Of a DNA stretch of 64,000 bases, positions 25,764 through 34,753 are shown in pieces. Both the position numbers and the translations under genes were made by a program. The notes under the pieces were generated by a model. The model saw only the letters and a list, made by a program, of their open reading frames with translations, was not told the DNA's origin and ran no database searches. Source of the stretch: Thioflexithrix psekupsensis (GTDB lineage Bacteria; Pseudomonadota; Gammaproteobacteria; Beggiatoales; Beggiatoaceae); NCBI RefSeq assembly GCF_002149925.1, contig NZ_MSLT01000023.1, positions 434,001 to 498,000 on the forward strand, read 5' to 3'. How positions within the stretch are numbered: position 1 is the first letter of the stretch; every line of letters begins with the position of its first letter.

Positions 25764-28700
25764 TTAAGCCACCATATCCACTGCGGTCGCAATATCAACA
25801 GAAACAGGGCGAGAAACACCTAATTCTTGTTGCGTCACGCCAATTAATTGATCGGCAATTTCCATCGTAATTTTATTGTGGGTAATAAAAATAAATTGCA
25901 ATCGCTCAGACATAGAAGAAACCAAGGCACAAAACCGCCCCACATTCGTATCATCTAAAGGCGCATCCACTTCATCTAACATGCAAAACGGCGCAGGATT
26001 TAATTCAAAAATGCCAAAAACTAAGGCAATTGCCGTTAATGCTTTTTCTCCCCCAGACAATAAATGAATCGTGCTATTACGCTTACCCGGTGGGCGTGCC
26101 ATAATCGTTACGCCCGCTTTTAATAAATCATCGCCCACCAATTCCAAACGCGCCTCGCCCCCGCCAAATAAACGCGGAAACATTAATTGCATATTTTGAT
26201 TTACCGTTTCTAAAGTGGCTTTAAAACGCTGGCGAGTTTCTCGATCAATTTTATTAATGGCATTGGTCAACATGTCTAATGCGGACTCTAAATCAGCCGA
26301 TTGCGTATCTAAATAGTGTTTGCGTGCTTCTTGTTCAGAAAATTCATTTAATGCGGCTAAATTAACCGAGCCAATGCGATCTAATTTCCGCGCCACCGCA
26401 TCAATTTGCGCCTGCCAACTTTCTTCATCGGCATGTTCAGGTAATTGTGACAATAAAACAATCGCGCTGGGCGTGTAAAATTGTTCTTTAGGTTCAACAG
26501 AAATATTTTCTAATATTTCCCCTAATTCAGTTGTTAATTCTGGCGATTGAGGTTCAGTATTTTTTGCTAAATCTGTTGTTTCTTCGGTTAAAGGCAAGCG
26601 GATTTCTGCCAATTGTTCAGCAAAGGTTTGTCGGCGCACTTCACTGCTTTGCGCTTCCATTTTCGCTTGCTCTAATTGATTGCGCAATTCTAGGGTATTA
26701 GCAGACAATTGACGGCGTTTTATTTCATATTCTTCAATGTGCTGATCTAAATGCGTAATGGTTTGGCGAGCTTGGGTTAATTGTTCTTCTAATTGGGCGT
26801 GTTGTTCTTGATAATTCTCTAATTCTTGCGTCAACGTTCCCAAGGGATCAACTTGACGACGTAAAGTGTGCTGTAAATCGTGTAATTGATCGGTTAATTC
26901 TTCAATCCGCGTTTCTAAGCGAGAAATGGCTTGATCCACGCGAATTTGTTCCGTTTTAAAGGTTTGCAATTGGACATCAATCTGATGACATTCGCCTTTA
27001 ATTTGCTGATGCTGTTGGCGGGCTTGCAACACCGCTTCTTGCAATTGTTGACGTTGTTGCGTCAATTGATCGCGTTCATCGGCAAATTGCTCCATTTCCG
27101 CCAGCGCAAGGTGCAAAGTATCGCGGGTGTGCATCAATTCCTCGCCTTCTTCGGCGATATATTGCAATAATTCTTCTTTTTCTTCGTGTAAACGCTGAGA
27201 TTGGGCGTGTAAATGCTCTAAACGGGCTTGTCTTCCACCGTGTTGGGAGCGGATTTGGGATAACTGCTGTTGTAACTCATTAACTTGTCTTTGTGTTTCG
27301 TCTCGTAGTGCTTCATTATCCCGAAGTTGGCCGCGTTGTTGTTCTAATGCTTGAGTTTGGGTTAAAACTTGTTGATCTAATTGGGTTAATTGCTGGGCTA
27401 ATTGATTAATTTCCCGTTCCCGTGCCAAAATACTGGCTTTAGGATCAACGACTTGGCGACTGTGCAACCAATTACGACCCAACCAAATCCCCTGCGCTGT
27501 CACGATGGATTCGTGCGCGGCCAATTGTGAACGATACCGCTGTGCCTCTGCCAAATCCGCCGCCGTCCACACCCCAGCCAACACATCCGTCAATTCCACA
27601 GGCGATTTAATTTTGTCAGACAATGGTGTAAGCGGTAATGTCGCACTATTGGGCAATAAAGCAGGATTATTTTGCGCAGAAAGTAACACTAAATCCCCTT
27701 GTGGCGGAGTATTAAGTGCATTTTGCCACTCTTCTAGCGTTTGCACACATAACGCTTGTAAACGATCACCTAACACCAGCTCAACAGCGCGTTCCCAGCC
27801 TGTGGCGACTTGTAAACGTTGTGTTAAACGCGGTGCATTATCCAAACGATTCACACTTAACCAAGCCGATAAGTCACTGTTTTGGCGGTCTAAAGCCGCA
27901 TTTTGTAGGGCTTCCAATGAAGACAATAAGCCCGTTAAACGTTGTACTTGAGTATTGTCATGATGGTGTTTAGCGGACTGCGTTTGGATATTTTCACGTA
28001 AAACATTAACCTCATTTTGGTAATTCAATAAAGCCTGTTCAGCGGCGTGTTGGGCGTGTTGAATTTCACCAATTTCAGCTTCTAAAGCCGCGAGCGCAGT
28101 TTGGACTCCTGCGGTATCAATTTGTTGTCTTTCGGCTTCAACCTTTTGTAAACGTTGACGATGTTGTTCTAAACGTTGTTCTAAATGCTGTAAATGGGTG
28201 CGTTGTACTTCAGCGCGTCGAGTCGGTTCTTGAGCGCGTTCGTTAAACGCATCCCATTGTTGCTGCCAAATTTGCCAAGCGGTTTCAGCTTGTTGCAATA
28301 CAGATTCAGCTTGTTCTTCTGCGGCTTGATATTGGCTTAATTGTCGGCTGCTATTCTCAATTTTTTTAATTAAATCATCAACTTGTTCTTCATCTTGTTG
28401 TAATTCTTGTTGAGTTTTTGCCCGCGTTTCTTCGGCTTGTTCAATGTCCCAACGCAACTGTTCATGTCGTTCATTGCCATGTTCAATGGCTTGTTCGAGG
28501 CGACTGATTTCGCGTTGCAAGTGGTGATATTTTTCTTGTACCACTTCTAAATGTTGTTGGGCTTGTTGCCGACGTTCGCGCTGTTGTTGATGTTCGTCTT
28601 CCAATTGATCCAAAGCCAGCAGATCATCTTGTAATTTTTCTGCATATTGTTGGATAAAATGTTGTTTTTCTTGAACAATAGTGTCCTGTGCCAACCATTT

Positions 28701-29396
28701 CATGGCCAGTAATTCGGCTTTTAATCGTTGTTCAGTGACTTTGAGTTGTTGAAAACGTTCGGCTTCTTTGGCTTGTTTTTGTAATTTATCCAGTTGCTTT
28801 TGTAGCTCTTGTTGTAACTCGTTTAACCGTGCTAAATTATCACGGGTTTGTTGCATTTTTTGTTCAGTTTCTTTGCGGCGTTCTTTATATTTTGCAATGC
28901 CAGCGGCTTCTTCTAAAAACAGGCGCAATTCTTCAGGTTTTGCCTCGATCATTCGGGAAATCATTCCCTGTTCAATAATGGCATAACTTTTTGGCCCTAA
29001 TCCCGTTCCTAAAAATAAATCCATAATGTCTTTACGACGACATTTAATTCCATTTAAATAATAAGTGGATTGGGCATTGCGATTAATTTCCCGTTTCACA
29101 GAAATTTCTGATAAATCGGGAAATTGGGGCAAATTGGCGTGGCTAAAAATCAATTCTACAGCGGCTTCATCTGCGGGTTTGCGGGTGCCAGAGCCGTTAA
29201 AAATCACGTCGATCATTGCGCCGCCGCGCAGATTTTTCGCAGAAATTTCGCCCATCACCCAACGAACCGCGTCAATTACGTTAGATTTGCCGCAGCCATT
29301 TGGGCCAACCACGCCCACTCGATTGCTAGGAAAATGTAATGTCGTAGGCTCTACAAATGATTTAAAGCCATTTAATTTTATTTTACTCAGTCGCAT
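25764..29396 (-). CDS. smc: Chromosome segregation protein SMC
   Basis: The full-length 1210-residue SMC ATPase has an N-terminal Walker A VVGPNGCGKSNVIDAVRWVMGE. Two long Gln/Glu-rich coiled coils (about residues 170-500 and 660-1000) flank a hinge (GWERAVELVLGDRLQAL region). The C-terminal head carries the signature HLLSGGEKALTAIAL and Walker B FCMLDEVDAPLDD, with the H-loop FIFITHNK. It compacts and resolves chromosomes together with ScpA/ScpB, neither of which is in the window. The unusually Gln-rich coils fit an AT-leaning genome using CAA codons. It is the first gene before the DUF4011 helicase, 26 bp apart. Confidence 0.97.
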   Translation of the reverse strand: MRLSKIKLNGFKSFVEPTTLHFPSNRVGVVGPNGCGKSNVIDAVRWVMGEISAKNLRGGAMIDVIFNGSGTRKPADEAAVELIFSHANLPQFPDLSEISVKREINRNAQSTYYLNGIKCRRKDIMDLFLGTGLGPKSYAIIEQGMISRMIEAKPEELRLFLEEAAGIAKYKERRKETEQKMQQTRDNLARLNELQQELQKQLDKLQKQAKEAERFQQLKVTEQRLKAELLAMKWLAQDTIVQEKQHFIQQYAEKLQDDLLALDQLEDEHQQQRERRQQAQQHLEVVQEKYHHLQREISRLEQAIEHGNERHEQLRWDIEQAEETRAKTQQELQQDEEQVDDLIKKIENSSRQLSQYQAAEEQAESVLQQAETAWQIWQQQWDAFNERAQEPTRRAEVQRTHLQHLEQRLEQHRQRLQKVEAERQQIDTAGVQTALAALEAEIGEIQHAQHAAEQALLNYQNEVNVLRENIQTQSAKHHHDNTQVQRLTGLLSSLEALQNAALDRQNSDLSAWLSVNRLDNAPRLTQRLQVATGWERAVELVLGDRLQALCVQTLEEWQNALNTPPQGDLVLLSAQNNPALLPNSATLPLTPLSDKIKSPVELTDVLAGVWTAADLAEAQRYRSQLAAHESIVTAQGIWLGRNWLHSRQVVDPKASILAREREINQLAQQLTQLDQQVLTQTQALEQQRGQLRDNEALRDETQRQVNELQQQLSQIRSQHGGRQARLEHLHAQSQRLHEEKEELLQYIAEEGEELMHTRDTLHLALAEMEQFADERDQLTQQRQQLQEAVLQARQQHQQIKGECHQIDVQLQTFKTEQIRVDQAISRLETRIEELTDQLHDLQHTLRRQVDPLGTLTQELENYQEQHAQLEEQLTQARQTITHLDQHIEEYEIKRRQLSANTLELRNQLEQAKMEAQSSEVRRQTFAEQLAEIRLPLTEETTDLAKNTEPQSPELTTELGEILENISVEPKEQFYTPSAIVLLSQLPEHADEESWQAQIDAVARKLDRIGSVNLAALNEFSEQEARKHYLDTQSADLESALDMLTNAINKIDRETRQRFKATLETVNQNMQLMFPRLFGGGEARLELVGDDLLKAGVTIMARPPGKRNSTIHLLSGGEKALTAIALVFGIFELNPAPFCMLDEVDAPLDDTNVGRFCALVSSMSERLQFIFITHNKITMEIADQLIGVTQQELGVSRPVSVDIATAVDMVA

Positions 29397-29465
29397 GTTT
29401 CAGGATTTTATTATGATATTGTGAGGTCGAGGAAAGGGAATGGGGTGATCATTATCTACAGGAGT

Positions 29466-29982
29466 TTATTTTTTAATTCCATATTTTTGTAAAATTTTTT
29501 GCCAATCATCTATGTGAAATGCTTTAACTTCGGTAGAACTTTCAGCATCAATAATTAAATTTTCAGTATAAATGCGTATAAATTCATCATAATTATCAAT
29601 AAAACGCAAATAGTATTTAAGAGAACTAATAATACCATTAACAATAATATCCAAACCTAATGCTTGTTTAATCTTTGTGAGATAATCAACAACTTCTTTT
29701 TCTACTTGCTCTGTTTCAAAATTACTAAGATTTTTTACAAAAGTTGTTAAAATATAATAACGATTTACAGGAATATTTTGTGTCTTTTTGACAATGTCAA
29801 AAACCAAATATTTATCAATCGCTACATTATGTTTAATTTCTATGATTTCAAATGGCTGATTATCGGGTGTATAAATTTCAATATCACCAAAACCATGTTT
29901 ATCTGGAGAAGTATGTACTTGCAAAGGAAGCAATTTTTTATCTTCGTATCTTTCAAATTTAGTCATTAATATTTGATAAATA
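29466..29982 (-). pseudogene. Restriction endonuclease, C-terminal fragment (split by IS630)
   Basis: The 3' part of the type II endonuclease gene interrupted at 29983. The frame is open up to the element: IYQILMTKFERYEDKKLLPL then GFGDIEIYT and PFEIIEIKHNVAI, the D...E-x-K catalytic pattern. Next come NRYYILTT and a helical C-terminus. Joined to 31115-31757 after removing the element and one TA copy, it gives one 385-residue frame. An internal ATG (29966) could start a truncated product, but that would lack the N-terminal half. Confidence 0.85.
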
Positions 29983-30030
29983 TACCAAAATTATGTGAGA
30001 TATAAAAACAAATTAAGTTTTTATATCTAC

Positions 30031-30621
30031 CTAGACATTAGGTATAAGATACTGTTTAATTTTATTAAACTTAAACACTTTACCTGACAAAAAGGTCTCA
30101 AACATACTAGTGACTTCTTTAAAGCTTGATAGACGATGAAAATTCTTTCTGACCCAATTCTTACCTTGAAGCCAAATATCCTCGACTGGATTTTGCTCTG
30201 GTGCATTGGGCGCAAATCTTAATAAACGAACTTTCCATTCTGATTCTGGAAATCCCCCATTTAATTTCTCTAAATAAGTTCTTAAACCTTCAGAACGATG
30301 ATAACTTGCACCATCCCAAATAATCACATGACGGGCTTCTTTATGTCTGTAAATGAGCCAGTTAATAAAGTCTATCGTATATTTTGTATCGGCTTTCTTT
30401 GCTCTATCTAAAATAAATTCTCCCGTATAAATATTCACCGCTCCATACCACGTTTGAGAAGTGCGATAATTACTCATCTTTATTGACGTTCTTTCTCCTT
30501 TTTTCGACCAAACATAACCACAAATATCTCCCCACAACTGATGGCTTTCGTCTTGCATCCAGTACATTACCTCTCCACTTTCTATCTGTTCACGCTCCTT
30601 ATCTATTAAATCCTTAATCTC
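30031..30621 (-). CDS. IS630 transposase, second frame (DDE catalytic part)
   Basis: Encodes the catalytic half of the transposase: YWMQDESHQLWG (first acidic residue), HVIIWDGASYHRS (second Asp) and LRFAPNAPEQNPVEDIW (third, Glu), the usual DDE triad of IS630. The frame is open from the A10 run at 30622-30631; the first ATG within it is at 30567, just before the first catalytic residue. It is expressed only if the ribosome or polymerase shifts from the first frame (+1 net), which would give a 343-residue fusion. Confidence 0.85.
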   Translation of the reverse strand, partial: EIKDLIDKEREQIESGEVMYWMQDESHQLWGDICGYVWSKKGERTSIKMSNYRTSQTWYGAVNIYTGEFILDRAKKADTKYTIDFINWLIYRHKEARHVIIWDGASYHRSEGLRTYLEKLNGGFPESEWKVRLLRFAPNAPEQNPVEDIWLQGKNWVRKNFHRLSSFKEVTSMFETFLSGKVFKFNKIKQYLIPNV

Positions 30622-31063
30622 TTTTTTTTTTAGCTTCTACTTTTACCTCATCTTTTGCCGAATTCTCTTTGTGTGTCTTCTTATAACTTAAATTCGCTTC
30701 TTCTAATAATTTAGTATAAGAAGTATTTGAAGAATAGAAAACATCATACTCCTCTTTTAAGTATCTCTTTAGTTCCTCTATTGTTATTGTCTTCTTTTCT
30801 TGTATCCAATTAATCACATCTTCTCGTTCACGCGGCTTTAAATACCCTGGCGAGCCTTTATACGCTAACTTTAATCCTTCCACCCCTGACGCTAAATAAA
30901 TGGCTTTCCATTTATCCACAAATTGCACACTGACACAACACGCTAAAGCCGCTTCCGCACGCACAAAACCAAGCAAAGACATTCTTACTGCCATCGCTCG
31001 CTTCACTTCTCTCGCTTCGCCTGTTGACATTAACTCTTCTAAATCTTCATATCTTTTGTTCAT
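30614..31063 (-). CDS. IS630 transposase, first frame (DNA-binding part)
   Basis: A 149-residue N-terminal portion with a winged helix-turn-helix region: RMSLLGFVRAEAALACCVSVQFVDKWKAIYL, then SPGYLKPREREDVINWI and TIEELKRYLKEEYDV. GGAGAGAATA precedes the ATG at 31063. It ends five codons after a run of ten A residues (minus strand, 30631-30622). Skipping one A continues into the catalytic frame. Such A-runs are known programmed-slippage sites in IS elements; here it could equally be a disabling mutation. Confidence 0.85.
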   Translation of the reverse strand: MNKRYEDLEELMSTGEAREVKRAMAVRMSLLGFVRAEAALACCVSVQFVDKWKAIYLASGVEGLKLAYKGSPGYLKPREREDVINWIQEKKTITIEELKRYLKEEYDVFYSSNTSYTKLLEEANLSYKKTHKENSAKDEVKVEAKKKRD

Positions 31064-31114
31064 TATTCTCTCCTATTTGAAAAGTATTATTATACGACTC
31101 TGAAAAAATTGGTA

Positions 31115-31757
31115 TAGAATAAATAGCAATTACAGGCAAGCGAGAACTTTGCTTGCTCTCAAAATGCTTTTGTAGCATTTCAACAATCAAATAAATATTT
31201 AAATAGTTTGCACGATTTGCTTGAATTTGGACGGTATGAAAAACGTCATATTCTGCTTGAGACAAAGCAATTAACTTGGCAAAAATATACTGTAAATAAT
31301 CCGTTGGATTGGCATTATTTTCTTCAACTTGTTCAAAAATATTTAAAAAACTTTCTTTAAGTTGTTTGTTTCTAATTTTAAGATGCTGTCCTTCTTTTTT
31401 ATTCCACTTGATTTCTGCTCTTAATGAAAGCGTTAAAAATGAACTTTCTTTATTGGCATATCTGGGAAAATAATTTTTAAAAAATGGCATGGTATATTTT
31501 GTGTCTAATGTTCTGGCTGAATAACCTCCAATAAAACCACTGCCATCATTTTTCTCTGTTCTATGTAAACGAATATCTTGTTGAGGTTCAAGTATTTTTT
31601 TCATAAGGCTTGTTACTAAAGCCGAAATTAAAGATTTATTACTGCTAATTTTATCCATTAACACATCAATATCACGTTTCACGACTGGTGAAATTTGATT
31701 AAAATCTAATGTCTTTGCATTTTGATAAGCCGTTTCTAAAATTTCTTCTTCTCTCAT
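31115..31757 (-). pseudogene. Type II restriction endonuclease, N-terminal fragment (split by IS630)
   Basis: The 5' part of the endonuclease gene, overlapping the methyltransferase stop by ATGA (31754-31757). It encodes ~214 residues including SGFIGGYSARTLDTKYTMPFF, FFKNYFPRYANKES and LPVIAIYS, then runs into the IS element and ends after 15 foreign codons (PIFSESYNNTFQIGENNEQ). The YSARTLD and FPRYA segments and the order of blocks resemble SacI-like type II endonucleases; this is recognition from memory and moderately certain. The N-terminal piece alone lacks the D...E-x-K catalytic segment, which is in the fragment at 29466-29982. Confidence 0.85.
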
Positions 31758-32776
31758 AAAAATAATTCTTGCATAAAATCAACTTGTTTTAATCGTTGAT
31801 TAGCCAATTCAACATATTCAGGTTTAATTTCTATGCCCAAATAATGACGGTTTAAATTTTTAGCGGCCAAACACGTTGTGCCACTTCCACAAAAAGGATC
31901 AAGAATAATATCGTTTTCTTTGCTCAATAATTTTATCAATTCTTGAACAATATATAACGGATAAACCGCAGGATGGGCATTATCTTTTGTTATTTCAACA
32001 GGACTTTCTATAATATCTTTCTTCAGCTTATTCCCTAAAATTTTAATGATAGTAAAACCATGATTGCGAATTTGATTATTTCTTCCCCCTTCCATACCAC
32101 CATAAGCTTCTTTGTGAAGACCTTTAATTTTCATTCTAAAACTGTCAATTTCTCCCTTATGAACGGCTAAAATCGCTTCTTGCAGCGATTTTCGAGCATT
32201 TTCTTTCTGTGCTTCATTCAAGTCAGATTTTTCGATTAAATCAAAATATTGTTTGCCCAATTTTTCACTGGGTTTACCTTTATTTGCTTTATTCAGATCA
32301 TCTAAATGCTTTAAATAATTACTGAGATCAAAATAATAATCTTTTGATTTAGCAAAAATAAAAAAAGGTTCTGTGGCTTGTATTAATTTGCGTTTATCCT
32401 GTCTAGGTGTAGGATTTAATTTTGCCCATGTGATTTGGTTAATCAAAAATAATTGTGAACTTTCCAATGCTTTAATAGCAAATTTATAAGGAAGTAAAGA
32501 CAGACCTCCATTAATATATTTATCTCCCAAATTAAAAACAATACAACCCGTTGGTTTCGCCACCCGCACACATTCAAAAAAAACAGCCAATACATTTTCT
32601 AAATATTTTTCTTCACTGTTTTCTCCTCCAATACCTAAATGACCATTACCATAATCTCGTTGTTGAAAATAAGGAGGCGAAGTCAAGATTAAATCAATAC
32701 TTTCATCTTTCAATGTTTTTAAAATAGTTAAACTATCACCTGTTAAAATATTATTTATTTCCATTTTCTTTACCAA
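31754..32776 (-). CDS. Beta-class DNA methyltransferase of a type II R-M system
   Basis: A 340-residue DNA (N4-cytosine or N6-adenine) methyltransferase. Motif IV TSPPYFQQRDYG comes first (about residue 32) and the SAM-binding motif I LDPFCGSGTTCLAA near the C-terminus, the beta-class order. The target-recognition region lies between (roughly residues 120-260). The SPPY form is most common in N4-cytosine enzymes. It is transcribed ahead of the endonuclease and overlaps it by 4 bp. The gene is intact while its endonuclease partner is split by an IS element, so it now probably acts as a solitary methylase. Confidence 0.9.
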   Translation of the reverse strand: MVKKMEINNILTGDSLTILKTLKDESIDLILTSPPYFQQRDYGNGHLGIGGENSEEKYLENVLAVFFECVRVAKPTGCIVFNLGDKYINGGLSLLPYKFAIKALESSQLFLINQITWAKLNPTPRQDKRKLIQATEPFFIFAKSKDYYFDLSNYLKHLDDLNKANKGKPSEKLGKQYFDLIEKSDLNEAQKENARKSLQEAILAVHKGEIDSFRMKIKGLHKEAYGGMEGGRNNQIRNHGFTIIKILGNKLKKDIIESPVEITKDNAHPAVYPLYIVQELIKLLSKENDIILDPFCGSGTTCLAAKNLNRHYLGIEIKPEYVELANQRLKQVDFMQELFL

Positions 32777-32812
32777 AAAATTTATGATTTAATACTCATT
32801 ATATTTCACCGC

Positions 32813-33418
32813 TTAATCCACAAACACCTTCCCCAAATCAATCTTTAATTCAGGAAATAAAACAGGAGTGACCATATCTTCACTTGAATACATAGCAATC
32901 AATTGATATTGTCTGGATTCTTCATTTAAGAAAAACTGTTGCACCACCTGCTCGTAAGGATAAACTAACCAATATTCTAACACACCGCTTTCTTGATAAA
33001 GTTGATATTTAATGTGCATTTCTTTTTTAGAATTGCCTTTAGAAAGAATCTCAATAATCCAATCCGGCGCACCATGACATCCTTGTTCCGTTAATCGCTT
33101 TGGATCGCAAATGACGCACAAATCAGGTTGCACTACCGTATAAATTTCCTGATCAGATAAAATGGATTTTTTATGATCGTACAATTTAACATCGAAAGGC
33201 GCGTGAAAAATTTGGCACTTTTTTTCTTCTAAATAAACACCAATTTTTAGTAAAAAATTCCGAGATAAAATCTGATGTTTCACATTAGGCGCGGGCGACA
33301 TGGGCATAATTTTGCCTTTAATTAATTCAACCGCATCATCAAATCGCCACGTTAAATAATCGGCATAATTATAAGTGCCTTGCAAATCTAATTGAGATAA
33401 TTGCGTAATCAAAGCCAT
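32813..33418 (-). CDS. Uma2 family putative endonuclease
   Basis: About 201 residues with the Uma2 (formerly DUF820) PD-(D/E)XK pattern: VELIKGKIMPMSPAP, VQPDLCVICDPKRL, GAPDWIIEILSKGNSKKEMHIK and VLEYWLVYP. These proteins are abundant in multiple copies in cyanobacteria and Thiotrichales; their nuclease activity is predicted from fold, and their biological role is unclear. The ATG at 33418 gives an 8-nt spacing to GGAG; the in-frame ATG two codons earlier is too close to it. It lies between the R-M locus and urtC on the same strand. Confidence 0.85.
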   Translation of the reverse strand: MALITQLSQLDLQGTYNYADYLTWRFDDAVELIKGKIMPMSPAPNVKHQILSRNFLLKIGVYLEEKKCQIFHAPFDVKLYDHKKSILSDQEIYTVVQPDLCVICDPKRLTEQGCHGAPDWIIEILSKGNSKKEMHIKYQLYQESGVLEYWLVYPYEQVVQQFFLNEESRQYQLIAMYSSEDMVTPVLFPELKIDLGKVFVD

Positions 33419-33440
33419 GTGCATTTCTCCAAAACTTAAC

Positions 33441-34547
33441 TCACGATGAACGTTGTTTAAACCATCTCATAAAGAAAAGATTATCTTTATGCCAAATGCC
33501 ACGCGGTAAAAATAGCGTGACAAAAATAAAAAGTCCACCTAAGAAATATAACCAAAGATCAGGATAAGCCACGGTAAACCAGCTTTTAGCACCATTTACC
33601 ACGCCTGCACCAATCAAGCCGCCCACCAAAGTTCCACGCCCCCCAACAGCCACCCAAATCGCCATTTCAATCGAATTCGCAGGCATCATTTCACCGGGAT
33701 TAATAATCCCTACTTGCGGCACATATAACGCCCCCGCTAAACCACACAATACCGCAGAAAATGTCCAAACAAATAACTTATAATGCAAAGGATTATAACC
33801 ACAAAACATCACTCGACTTTCCGCATCTCGAATCGCCATCAATACCCGACCCAATTTACTGGTCACTAACCAACGACATAATAAATAACTAAGAAATAAA
33901 ACAATCGCTGTCACCATATACAGAGCAATGCGCGTGTGGTGATCTTGTAAAGAATAGCCTAAAATAAATTTGAAATCGGTTAAACCATTATTACCACCGA
34001 AACCTGTTTCATTGCGAAAAAATAATAACATTAAAGCAAATGTCATGGCTTGAGTAATAATCGAAAAATAAACGCCCTTAATACGCGAACGAAACGCTAA
34101 AAAACCAAAAATATAAGCCAATACGCCCGGCACTAATAAAGCCATTAATAGGGTAAAACCAAAATGATCAAATCCATACCAAAACCAAGGCAATTCTTTC
34201 CAATCAAGAAACACCATAAAATCAGGCAATTCACTGCGATACACGCCTAAACCCGACATGCTACGCATCAAATACATCCCCATCGCATAGCCACCCAACG
34301 CAAAAAATACCCCATGCCCCAGACTTAATATACCCGCATAACCCCAAATTAAATCCATCGCTAATGCAACAAGCGCGTAACAAAGAAATTTACCCAATAA
34401 AGGAATCACATAATCAGGTAAATGAAAAGATGAATTTGCTTCCACCGTCAAATTAAGTAATGGAACACCCACAATAGCAATTAGGGCTATTGTAAGGACT
34501 AAAAACCAAGCCAATGGGCTGTGCATTTGCTGCAATCGTGTCATCAT
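33441..34547 (-). CDS. urtC: Urea ABC transporter permease UrtC (orphan)
   Basis: A 368-residue branched-chain-amino-acid-type (LivM-like) permease with about ten hydrophobic segments. The UrtC subfamily is indicated by LSLGHGVFFALGGYAMGMYLMR, the long loop with ELPDFMVFLDWKELPWFW, FFRNETGFGGNNGLTDFK and PANSIEMAIWVAVGGRGTL. UrtC normally works with UrtA, UrtB, UrtD and UrtE in high-affinity urea uptake. None of those genes lies within the window: upstream is a divergent histidine kinase, downstream a Uma2 gene. Either the urt genes are dispersed in this genome or this copy was left behind by rearrangement. Confidence 0.92.
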   Translation of the reverse strand: MMTRLQQMHSPLAWFLVLTIALIAIVGVPLLNLTVEANSSFHLPDYVIPLLGKFLCYALVALAMDLIWGYAGILSLGHGVFFALGGYAMGMYLMRSMSGLGVYRSELPDFMVFLDWKELPWFWYGFDHFGFTLLMALLVPGVLAYIFGFLAFRSRIKGVYFSIITQAMTFALMLLFFRNETGFGGNNGLTDFKFILGYSLQDHHTRIALYMVTAIVLFLSYLLCRWLVTSKLGRVLMAIRDAESRVMFCGYNPLHYKLFVWTFSAVLCGLAGALYVPQVGIINPGEMMPANSIEMAIWVAVGGRGTLVGGLIGAGVVNGAKSWFTVAYPDLWLYFLGGLFIFVTLFLPRGIWHKDNLFFMRWFKQRSS

Positions 34548-34753
34548 GAATTTTCCATTTATTAAATCATTATTTATTAAGTATTGTCTTTATTTCAGAA
34601 CAAAGAGATAATTCTATCTTTTAAACGATATTGTCCCATGTTTCTCATAAGAAAGCTACATTTACGCTCTCCCGCTTGCACCATTGAATTTAATCGCGAT
34701 CACAAGCACATTGTTCAAAATAACTCACTTTTAACCCACGTTTTCTTGTACAA

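Larger units (their letters stand above)
29983..31114 (-). mobile_element. Complete IS630-family insertion sequence
   Basis: A 1132-bp element with imperfect inverted ends both beginning TACCAA (TACCAAAATTATG on the left, TACCAATTTTTTC on the right, read inward). It is flanked by the TA target duplication expected for IS630/Tc1 transposases (29981-29982 and 31115-31116). It encodes a DDE transposase in two frames. Exact removal restores the interrupted gene, which fixes the boundaries. A deletion derivative of the same element is at 4783-4852. Confidence 0.9.

Noticed and set aside
27505-27973. Plus-strand reading frames opposite smc
   Set aside because: They mirror the Gln/Leu-rich coiled coil on the coding strand and have no start signals or family resemblance.
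29466-29966. Separate complete gene starting at ATG 29966
   Set aside because: The frame is open across the junction and rejoins the upstream fragment exactly once the IS and one TA are removed.
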